Source of the DNA: CAYGAW01 sp964492135
Lineage (GTDB): Bacteria; Chloroflexota; Anaerolineae; UBA7937; B3-Chlor
Length of the DNA stretch: 9,993 bases
Direction of reading: 5' to 3'
NCBI GenBank assembly: GCA_964492135.1
Contig: CAZBJW010000170.1
Location: 1-9,993, forward strand
Positions 1-5,443 of the stretch are shown here, piece after piece. How positions within the stretch are numbered: the stretch's first letter is position 1; every line of letters starts with the position of its first letter. Both the position numbers and the translations under genes were made by a program. The notes below the pieces were generated by a model. It saw only the letters and a program-made list of their open reading frames with translations. It ran no database searches and was not told where the DNA came from.

Positions 1-587
1 CACGCCCATAACCAATTGATCCACTGCCCCCCAAGCCCGAGCGCGCCGTCTGGCTGCAGAGCACGCGTCTGGCCCAACCCCCAGCCGGGAGACAGCTGCT
101 CGTGTGGCGCCCGCCGTGGGTGTGGCTTGTTGTGGGCGACCGCCTCAAAGCAGTTCTCGCCCCAGCGGCGCTGAAACACGCCGATCTGATGACGCCTGCG
201 GATGGCCACACGTTCCTCTGTGCCATCGGCGCGAAGCATCACATAGTCGGCCGCATGTTCGGCAAGTTGCCCCTGCCCGCGCATCGGTGAAATGAATCCA
301 TCTGGACCAGGCTGGACGGGCTGCAGATCTGACGTGTGCATAAACACGAGCCATTGCGCCGTCGTGGGACTCAAGTCGACCGAAACAGCTTGATCAGAGA
401 TGGCCACGACATCTCCGATCTCAAAGGGGATGCCCCAAGCGACGCAGGCACCATGTGGCGCGTGCTCCAGGGCAACCAGCATTTCGTCCGAGATTCGGAC
501 ATCTGCTAACTTCGAGAGGGGCACATTGCCCTTGAGCTTCAACGGAGCAAACAGAGATGAGGCGGGACCGTCCTGAACACTAGGCAT
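1..587 (-). CDS. Conserved-looking protein of unknown function, N-terminal 195 codons (runs off left edge)
   Basis: An open frame reads from ATG at 587 to the left edge without a stop. A strong Shine-Dalgarno (AAGGAGGGAG) lies about 8 nt upstream, which fixes the start. There is no signal peptide or membrane segment. Residues about 45-90 alternate hydrophobic and polar positions (IPFEIGDVVAIS, then QWLVFMHTSD), which suggests a beta-sandwich. Residues 100-165 are rich in Arg, His and Trp (PMRGQGQ, IRRRHQIG, RWGENCFEAV, HNKPHPRRA), which is unusual and looks like a conserved functional surface. The C-terminus in view (WINWLWA) is Trp-rich. I do not recognise the family. The beta-rich layout resembles jelly-roll or carbohydrate-binding domains attached to larger proteins, but that is only an impression. 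The gene is real because of codon structure, RBS and length; the function is unknown. Confidence 0.75.
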   Translation of the reverse strand, partial: MPSVQDGPASSLFAPLKLKGNVPLSKLADVRISDEMLVALEHAPHGACVAWGIPFEIGDVVAISDQAVSVDLSPTTAQWLVFMHTSDLQPVQPGPDGFISPMRGQGQLAEHAADYVMLRADGTEERVAIRRRHQIGVFQRRWGENCFEAVAHNKPHPRRAPHEQLSPGWGLGQTRALQPDGALGLGGQWINWLWA

Positions 588-778
588 ATTGAACTCCCTC
601 CTTTCGATCTTATGCTTTTCGAGCAAGCTGATTGAGCGCCCTTCTCGAGACGTCGTTGTTCTCAACCTGGCTATGATATACAACCCCGAACGGCAAGACT
701 ACATCGGGCAAAGGTGCGCGACGCGCTTCGATCCTGAGACTCGCTTCAGGACGGCGCTCAAGATGCGACTACCAGCGC

Positions 779-815
779 AAAGAAAAGGGCCTCAGGGCGA
801 TTGCCCCTGAGGCCC
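779..815 (-). terminator. Rho-independent terminator of the downstream csp gene
   Basis: A perfect 11-bp stem (787-797 with 805-815, GGGCCTCAGGG/CCCTGAGGCCC) closes a 7-nt loop. On the minus strand it is followed by the T-rich tract TTTTCTTT (786-779). It lies 43 nt beyond the stop of the csp gene at 858, on the correct strand. It also insulates the minus-strand gene that starts at 587. Confidence 0.88.
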
Positions 816-857
816 TCTCGTGTTCGCGTGCGCTTGCTCGCGCCGCCTATACCCGGC

Positions 858-1103
858 TTACCACCGGCTATAGCTCTGGCGCGGAGCGGACTCGGTCACC
901 ACCAGATCGGTGGCCCTGGGCCCGCGCTGGTCGGTCTCGATGGAGAACTCCACCTTGTCACCCTCGCTCAGAGAACGAGGCCCGCCGGCGCGAATGCCCG
1001 AGAAGTGGACAAATACGTCCTTGCCTTCATCGCGGGTGATGAAGCCGTAGCCCTTGCGGTCACTGAACCACTTTACCGTCCCGGTGACTCTGGACTCTTC
1101 CAC
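858..1103 (-). CDS. CspA-family cold-shock protein, downstream copy (GTG start)
   Basis: An 81-aa single cold-shock domain (OB fold) that binds single-stranded RNA/DNA and in this family acts as an RNA chaperone. The signatures are all visible: TGTVKWF near the N-terminus, RNP1-like KGYGFI (residues 17-22) and RNP2-like DVFVHFS (29-35). The frame could be extended upstream to an ATG at 1163, but I place the start at GTG 1103. The Shine-Dalgarno AAAGGAGAG and the 10-nt spacer ending in GAATAGCT sit there at exactly the same distance as before the ATG of the paralogue at 2041. The two proteins match at 68 of 81 positions (counting both initiators as Met). Differences cluster in the last dozen residues, which end SYSRW here and SYGGY in the paralogue. 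The gene is monocistronic, with its own promoter (1277-1305), long leader and terminator. Confidence 0.95.
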   Translation of the reverse strand: MEESRVTGTVKWFSDRKGYGFITRDEGKDVFVHFSGIRAGGPRSLSEGDKVEFSIETDQRGPRATDLVVTESAPRQSYSRW

Positions 1104-1270
1104 AGCTATTCTACTCTCCTTTCCTTGATTTGAAGGTGCGGCTGTGCCGAAAGAAGCTCTCACTTCTATACGGATTCAGCACTTACACGGTGCCGCGCAG
1201 TCGAGGATTAGAAAACAGCTACGGATGAGCTTCTTCCACCTGCGACAGGCAAGCTAAATGTGTACCTTCG
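1104..1270 (-). promoter_or_regulatory. Long conserved 5' leader of the downstream csp gene
   Basis: About 167 nt separate the predicted transcription start (about 1270) from the GTG at 1103. The leader aligns almost without gaps to the leader of the second csp gene (2042-2208), including blocks such as GAAGGTACACATT, CTCGACTGCGCGGC and GGCACAGCCGCACCTTCAAA. A small hairpin is conserved at 1152-1167 (minus strand AGAAGT-GAGA-GCTTCT). The length resembles that of the E. coli cspA leader, which controls mRNA stability and translation with temperature. By analogy this is a candidate cold-responsive element; the role is inferred. Confidence 0.65.
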
Positions 1271-1276
1271 ATGCTA

Positions 1277-1305
1277 ATACTACAAGAAACCGCCAGAATT
1301 GTCAA
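1277..1305 (-). promoter_or_regulatory. Sigma70-type promoter of the downstream csp gene
   Basis: On the minus strand a consensus -35 TTGACA (1305-1300) is followed by a 17-bp spacer (1299-1283) and -10 TAGTAT (1282-1277). The predicted start is near 1270. An inverted repeat (AATGGCC at 1305-1311 with GGCCATT at 1323-1329) abuts the -35 and could be an operator; it is not found in front of the second csp gene. Confidence 0.75.
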
Positions 1306-1735
1306 ATGGCCTCCCAGGAGAGGGCCATTGACGGTCGCCCAGGAATCAATGCCCGGGTTATAGTCATGGAGTCTCTGGAGGACTTTGGTACACTGCGCCG
1401 CGCCTCTACGTACATGGAGAAGTTGACAACTCTTAGAGCTTTGCTCCGCGCGCGCGCCCGACCCACGGTCGCCAATCCTCCCTCGCACGCTCGCCGCCCG
1501 CGCCTTCATGGCGAGCTTGACTGCCCTGAACCGCTCAAGGAGTAGCCGCCCAGCGGGAGTAGCCGCGAACCAGCATACCTGTCCTGAGCCCAGTGGAATG
1601 CTCGAAGCATCAGACGACGTGAGCAAACTGCCATCCACACACGCCTCCTGCGCTTCATCCCCATGTGTCCCTCCCGCCTACCAGGGGACCGACTACCGGA
1701 CCACTCTCCCTTCAGGGGAGGGCGCAAACGGAAAC
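1306..1735. other. Intergenic region between the two csp cassettes
   Basis: No gene is supported here. The open frames on both strands lack ribosome binding sites and recognisable motifs. The stretch holds the inverted repeat next to the csp -35 box, a GC-rich alternating CG tract near 1448-1457, and a degenerate copy of the dispersed CTTCGA/CTCAGG repeat on the minus strand (about 1561-1607). Confidence 0.55.
1561..1607 (-). repeat. Dispersed CTTCGA/CTCAGG repeat, copy A
   Basis: Read on the minus strand it starts CTTCGAGCATTCCACTGGG and continues into CTCAGGACAGGT and a GGTTCGC block. It shares TTCCACTGGGCTCAGG and the following CAGGT with the plus-strand copy at 7039-7080. This is noncoding repeat material. 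Confidence 0.55.
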
Positions 1736-1765
1736 GGCCTCAGAGTGTCGTCTCGCTCTGAGGCC
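1736..1765 (-). terminator. Probable terminator of the upstream csp gene
   Basis: A perfect 10-bp stem (1736-1745 with 1756-1765, GGCCTCAGAG/CTCTGAGGCC) closes a 10-nt loop. On the minus strand it is followed by the T-rich GTTTCCGTTT. It lies 31 nt past the stop at 1796. The stem shares the GGCCTCAG core with the terminator of the other csp copy, as expected if the whole transcription unit was duplicated. Confidence 0.78.
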
Positions 1766-1795
1766 CGCTCCTAATCGTTTTCAGTTGTCCCGGGT

Positions 1796-2041
1796 TCAGT
1801 ACCCGCCGTAGCTCGTTCCCGGAGCGGCTTCGATCACCACCAAATCCACGGCCCTGGGGCCGCGCTGGTCGGTCTCGATGGAGAACTCCACCTTGTCACC
1901 CTCGTTCAGAGAACGGGGCCCGCCGGCGCGAATGCCCGAGAAGTGCACGAACACGTCCTTACCCTCCTCGCGGGCGATGAAGCCGTACCCCTTGCGGTCG
2001 CTGAACCACTTGACCGTTCCGGTGACTCTTTCCTCTGCCAT
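1796..2041 (-). CDS. CspA-family cold-shock protein, upstream copy (ATG start)
   Basis: An 81-aa single cold-shock domain that binds single-stranded nucleic acid. It has TGTVKWF, RNP1-like KGYGFI (17-22) and RNP2-like DVFVHFS (29-35), so the nucleic-acid-binding aromatic and basic surface is intact. The insert after RNP2 (GIRAGGPRSLNEGDKVEF) is typical of non-enterobacterial Csp proteins. The Shine-Dalgarno AAAGGAGAG lies 10 nt before the ATG. Its own promoter (2215-2243), a leader of about 167 nt and a hairpin terminator make it monocistronic. It is the closest relative of the copy at 858-1103. Which copy is ancestral cannot be told from the window. Confidence 0.96.
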   Translation of the reverse strand: MAEERVTGTVKWFSDRKGYGFIAREEGKDVFVHFSGIRAGGPRSLNEGDKVEFSIETDQRGPRAVDLVVIEAAPGTSYGGY

Positions 2042-2208
2042 AGCTATTCAACTCTCCTTTGTCTAGTTTGAAGGTGCGGCTGTGCCTCAAGAAGCCTCTG
2101 CTTCTATGCGGATGCAGCACTCACACGACGCCGCGCAGTCGAGGATGAGAGAACAGCTACGGGTGAGCCTCTTCCCCCAACGACAGGCAAGCTCAATGTG
2201 TACCTTCC
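2042..2208 (-). promoter_or_regulatory. Long conserved 5' leader of the upstream csp gene
   Basis: This is the counterpart of the leader at 1104-1270, with the same length measured from the predicted start. The hairpin at 2090-2105 (minus AGAAGC-AGAG-GCTTCT) has a C-G closing pair where the other copy has U-G, so the stem is kept although the sequence changed. A longer-range pairing of GCGGC with GCCGC is possible in both copies. The regulatory role is inferred by analogy with cspA leaders. Confidence 0.65.
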
Positions 2209-2214
2209 GCAGCA

Positions 2215-2243
2215 AGTGTATGCGAAGTCTTCTCACTTGTCAA
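2215..2243 (-). promoter_or_regulatory. Sigma70-type promoter of the upstream csp gene
   Basis: On the minus strand TTGACA (2243-2238), a 17-bp spacer and -10 TACACT (2220-2215) sit at the same distance from the start codon as in the other copy. The spacer sequences of the two promoters are unrelated, so the conserved hexamers and spacing support function. Confidence 0.72.
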
Positions 2244-2731
2244 CCTGGGCTCGAAGCATGGTGTTCAGACCCGCGCGGGGCTCCAACAGGCGGCCGCGCG
2301 GTGGCAGAGGAGGACCATCTGATGGCTCTTGGAGCCCCGCTTACCACCCCGGTAAGACCCGGGCTCCGCAATCCTCGGTCGCTGGACTCGTACCATCTCC
2401 GCCCCCACCTTCATGCTCAGCTTGTCGAACCACCAATCCTGCGCCCTCAGGGGAAGGGAGCTCGATGCTCCCTGCGCGGGGTGGGCCTGGGACTGCAACA
2501 GGCGACCGCATGACCGTCTGCAGACGTCCTTCGATCCGTTGGCTGGCCTCAGGACAGGTGCGCTGCTGGGTCCTTGGATACGCCCTTCCGTACGGGCTGT
2601 GCCCTACTCAGGGCCACTCAGGATGCGCAGCAGCCCTTCGACCAGTTCAGGACGCGTGCGGCGGCAGCGGTAGCCGTAACGACGTGGGATGCGTGTCTGA
2701 GAGTGCTCTTCAACACGCTCCACCAGAACGG
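2244..2731. other. Repeat-rich intergenic region
   Basis: No gene is supported. An open frame runs through in line with the membrane protein at 2807, but its sequence looks noncoding and a promoter with a Shine-Dalgarno lies downstream of it. The region holds a 12-bp perfect inverted repeat (2275-2286 with 2329-2340), two short hairpins (2340-2356 and 2456-2472) and several CTTCGA/CTCAGG half-repeats (2409-2429 minus strand; 2529-2656 plus strand). Confidence 0.55.
2529..2656 (+). repeat. Dispersed CTTCGA/CTCAGG repeat, copy B
   Basis: It begins CTTCGATCCGTT, continues GGCCTCAGGACAGGTGCGC, then has two more CTCAGG units and ends with CCCTTCGACC-AGTTCAGGACGCG. The layout parallels copy C at 7039-7131, including GGTGCGC after the first CTCAGG and a second block reading ACTCAGG followed by TGCGCAGC. 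Confidence 0.55.
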
Positions 2732-2760
2732 TTGCACAGACTGGTGAACCATGGTATAAA
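2732..2760 (+). promoter_or_regulatory. Promoter of the small membrane protein gene
   Basis: TTGCAC (2732-2737), a 17-bp spacer and TATAAA (2755-2760) match sigma70-type hexamers. The expected start near 2767 gives a leader of about 40 nt before the ATG at 2807. Confidence 0.6.
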
Positions 2761-2806
2761 CATCCCAGGCCACAATCGGAGGCTGGCAAGGATAAAGGAG
2801 GTGCCC

Positions 2807-3271
2807 ATGTCGCACATGTCGAACTGGGTCAAGGCAGGACTCATAGGCGGCGCGGCGGTCGTGGGGCTGCAGGTTCTGGGCATGGTTCCCTGCGTGGGAT
2901 GCTTCACCTGGATCCTAGCATACGTTGTCTATGGCTGCATCGGTGCTCTGGCTGCGTACTGGATGCCACCTTTGCGGCTACCGGGTCCGGCAGCTGGACA
3001 GGGCGCCTTGGCTGGCGCCATTGCCGGCGCCATCGGTGGCGCTGTTGGCCTTATTATCGCCATCGGTCTGGCCACGGTCTTCTCCTCATTGGTGGCGCTC
3101 GGTGATGCTCTGGAGGGTGCAGGCTTCGACCCCTCCGTACTCTTTGGAATGGGCGCTAATGTCATAGGAGGTGTGACCTGCGGCACCGGCTGCGCTCTCA
3201 TTGGGGTGGGCATCGCCGCCGGGCTAGGTGCCCTCGGCGCTGTCATCTTCGTTGCGCTCCGACCCGAGTAG
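2807..3271 (+). CDS. Small glycine-rich integral membrane protein, unknown function
   Basis: A 154-aa protein starting at ATG 2807, chosen because AAAGGAGGTG lies just upstream. The frame is open much further 5', but that part is repeat-derived and has no coding look. Four hydrophobic segments are visible: about residues 8-27, 32-52, 65-95 and 118-150. The third and fourth are packed with Gly/Ala and GxxxG-like spacing (for example GALAGAIAGAIGGAVG), which suits tight helix packing. Cysteines occur at the ends of segments (VPCVGCF and CGTGC), so a disulfide or metal site is conceivable. Only short loops are polar. I do not recognise a named family; small Gly-rich membrane proteins of this type are common hypotheticals. 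It has its own promoter and no obvious operon partner. Confidence 0.82.
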   Translation: MSHMSNWVKAGLIGGAAVVGLQVLGMVPCVGCFTWILAYVVYGCIGALAAYWMPPLRLPGPAAGQGALAGAIAGAIGGAVGLIIAIGLATVFSSLVALGDALEGAGFDPSVLFGMGANVIGGVTCGTGCALIGVGIAAGLGALGAVIFVALRPE

Positions 3272-3470
3272 TAGGGCCAGCCACAACCATCAACCGGGCG
3301 TAGACGCGAGCGGGACGATAGACCCCGCGGCGTCGTAAGCCTCCTACGGACGTCAGCGTTCTCAGCGGATTGTAGGATATGACGGCCATCGCCCCCAGGG
3401 CCGCCAGCACGACCGCCAGCGCGATCTCTCGAGCCTTGCCGGAACCGATCCTCTGGGCCGTTCGTTCCAT
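3243..3470 (-). CDS. Possible 75-aa single-pass membrane protein (doubtful ORF)
   Basis: ATG at 3470 is preceded by GAGGAG at a suitable distance. The product has a basic N-terminus (MERTAQRIGSGKARE), one clear hydrophobic helix (about residues 18-37, IALAVVLAALGAMAVISYNP) and an Arg-rich tail. The positive ends and single helix look like a small membrane protein. However, its last 29 bases overlap the 3' end of the convergent gene ending at 3271, and I see no good promoter. It could be a fortuitous frame in GC-rich DNA. Confidence 0.38.
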   Translation of the reverse strand: MERTAQRIGSGKAREIALAVVLAALGAMAVISYNPLRTLTSVGGLRRRGVYRPARVYARLMVVAGPTTRVGAQRR

Positions 3471-3731
3471 GCAGTGACTCCTCGTAGCGACCACGGTATT
3501 TGTATGGTCGCCCGCCTACGCGGTTATCGTGGACAAGGAGACATACATCACGCGCCTACTGCTCCAGCTATTGGGACATACCACGAACGGCTCCGGCAGG
3601 TTCATCGTGCACAGCGGGAGCCTCTCTGTCAGGAGCGCATCGCTGGAGGGCGTCAGTACTCTCCGCGCCGCCCACGACCGGGACTCCTTCGCGGGGAGGT
3701 GACAGCATCTGTCCACACCTTCCGCCTGTGT

Positions 3732-3760
3732 TTGCGCGGCTTGACCGCGTGGGCTACAAT
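3732..3760 (+). promoter_or_regulatory. Promoter of the CARDB lipoprotein gene
   Basis: TTGCGC (3732-3737), a 17-bp spacer and a near-consensus -10 TACAAT (3755-3760) precede the start codon at 3792 by about 30 nt. The Shine-Dalgarno GGGAGGTG lies between. The -35 is weak and the -10 is good. Confidence 0.55.
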
Positions 3761-3791
3761 GTTCGCAATCAAATGTAGTAGGGAGGTGTAG

Positions 3792-5235
3792 ATGGATACC
3801 GCACACTTGCGTCACCTGGCTCTGCTGATGGTAGCGGCCCTCCTCGTGGGCAGCGTACTGGCCTGCCAGTTCGGCGGGGGACCCGCCAAGCCCGAGGTGG
3901 TGATCACCGCGCCCACCAGCGACGCCCAATTGGAGCTGGGGGACGTCAACGTCCTGGTCAACGCCAGCGACGCCAAGGGCGTGGTGAAGGTGGAGCTGTA
4001 CGTCGACGGGGAGCTCTACCGCACCGATGCCAATCCCGATCCCGAGGGGCAGCCCTCCTGGGCACTGGTGCAGACCTGGACCGCCACCGAGCCTGGGGCG
4101 CGCACACTCAAGGTGATAGCCTACAACGTCGATGGTGCGGAGAGCGACCCGTGGGCGGTGACCGTGGAAGTCCTCGCAGAGGGTGAGGAAGTCCCCACCG
4201 CCACCCCGACGACGGCCGGCCCGCCGCCGGCAGCCACGGCCACGCCACCGCCACCGACAGCAACGGCGGCAGCCCCCACACCAACAGAACCCGGTGGACC
4301 CTCCGAGGCGCCCTCCATCGCCTATTTGCGCGCCAACGGGTCGGAGGGCACCGTCACTGTGGACCCTGGCAGCACCGTAACCTTGAGCTGGGAGTGGGAA
4401 CGCGTGGATGAGGGCTACCTGGATCCAGGCAGCATCCCTCTCGGCTGCCCGTCCATGCCTTGCACCTACGACGTCTCTCCCGGGTCGAGCACGACCTACA
4501 CCCTCAGAGCGGTCAATTCCGTGGGCACGGACGAAGCGACCGTCACCGTGGAGGTGGCACAACTACCAGATCTGGCGGTAAGCGGGTTGCTGGTCACACC
4601 GTCCGACGCCGCCTGGGGCGCCTCGGTCCAGGTCCGCTTCGACGTTGCGAATCTGGGCACTGGACCTTCCGGGCCGTACAAGATCATCTGGAGGTACGGC
4701 ACCGGAGACTTCGACGTCATCGAGGAGAACAAGCCCTCGCTGCCGCCTGGGAGCGGGGGGACCGTCAATTGGACCCTGCCCAACATGTACGCCTCGTACA
4801 ACACCGTGGCCGCAGTTGACCCGTTCAACGAGGTAGAGGAGAGCCAAGAAGGCAACAACCAGGAAGAGTTCTTCGTGGACGTGGGGCCAGCCGGGGTGGA
4901 CCTCCACATCATGGAAATCAGACTACAGCCGGCCTCGCCTCAGCAGNNNNNNNNNNTCGCCCGTGATGGTGGGGGTCCGCGTCCGCAACAGAGGAGGCAC
5001 CGACGCCGGCCCCTTCAAGGTGATATGGAGAGCGGCGGGGCCGACTCTGGGCCTCCAGTGGAACGTGTCTTCTCTCGCCGCCGGAGACGCCCGCTGGCTC
5101 CAGGACGAGTTCACCTACGGCGGGTGGAACCCCAACTACACGACCACCGCCGTCGCCGACGTGGATCACGACGTCGCTGAGGCCGACGAGACCAACAACG
5201 AACTCGTGCTGATGGTCAACGTCCGCCCGGACTAG
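3792..5235 (+). CDS. Secreted lipoprotein with Ig-like and two CARDB domains (interrupted by assembly gap)
   Basis: The product would be a surface-anchored protein of about 478 aa, probably for adhesion or binding; no enzyme motif is visible. A signal peptide ends in the lipobox VLAC with Cys25 as the lipidation site. Then come an Ig-like beta-sandwich (about 33-128), a Thr/Ala/Pro linker (134-172), a second Ig-like domain (175-256) with C219 and C224 as a possible disulfide, a CARDB domain (259-364, ending in the typical ANVDP-like and EGNNQ segment) and a second CARDB domain that spans the Ns and ends at the stop at 5233-5235. The ten Ns shift the frame. Upstream sequence ends on a codon boundary at 4946 and downstream coding resumes in the frame of 4957 (SPVMVGVRVRNRGG), so the true gap must be a multiple of three. 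The start is supported by GGGAGGTG. Proteins of this build are common in Chloroflexota. Confidence 0.9.
4947..4956. other. Assembly gap (10 Ns) inside the lipoprotein gene
   Basis: Ten Ns act as a placeholder. Comparing the two CARDB repeats, the segment between the conserved Pro and the VxV strand is 11 residues in the first. In the second it is 10 plus the gap, so the missing sequence is probably close to one codon. Confidence 0.95.
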
Positions 5236-5268
5236 GTATGTTTGTCGGACCCATAGGCATGTGACTGG

Positions 5269-5303
5269 GATGTGCCCGCCATTGTCTCTCATGCGGGCAC
5301 ATC
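5269..5303 (+). terminator. Hairpin downstream of the lipoprotein gene, possible terminator
   Basis: A perfect 11-bp stem (5269-5279 GATGTGCCCGC with 5293-5303) with a 13-nt loop lies 33 nt after the stop. It is followed only by TT, not a proper T-run, so it may stabilise the 3' end or work as a weak terminator. Confidence 0.5.
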
Positions 5304-5319
5304 TTACGATATAAACACG

Positions 5320-5331
5320 TTGAGCGCTCAA
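5320..5331. promoter_or_regulatory. 12-bp perfect palindrome, possible operator
   Basis: TTGAGCGCTCAA is a perfect palindrome sitting 4 nt after a TATAAA that could be a -10 box (5310-5315). It lies upstream of the helix-hairpin-helix gene at 5444. The position suits a dimeric repressor site, but no good -35 is seen. Confidence 0.35.
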
Positions 5332-5443
5332 GGCGGGTGGAGTGACCGCGCCTTGCCCGTCCATCGCCGGTCACAACGCCCGCAACTGTGACGACAAGGC
5401 CGTGAGGGCATCCCCTGGACATAGAGCTGTCGGAGGTGAGCAG

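Noticed and set aside
1219..1638. 139-aa minus-strand frame between the csp genes
   Set aside because: It runs through the csp promoter and leader and repeat copy A. Similar peptide text at 6846-7142 comes from the shared DNA repeat, not from a protein family.
2340..2420. Possible tRNA-like sequence
   Set aside because: Short hairpins are present but there is no T-arm consensus, anticodon arm or acceptor pairing.
2198..2806. N-terminal 203-codon extension of the membrane protein
   Set aside because: It crosses the csp promoter and repeat copy B, has no coding character, and a good promoter plus Shine-Dalgarno lie just before the ATG at 2807.
3516..4562. 348-aa open frame on the minus strand
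   Set aside because: It is antisense to the well-supported lipoprotein gene and is composed of the Gly/Arg/His-rich text expected from the reverse frame of Pro/Thr-rich coding. No RBS or family motif.
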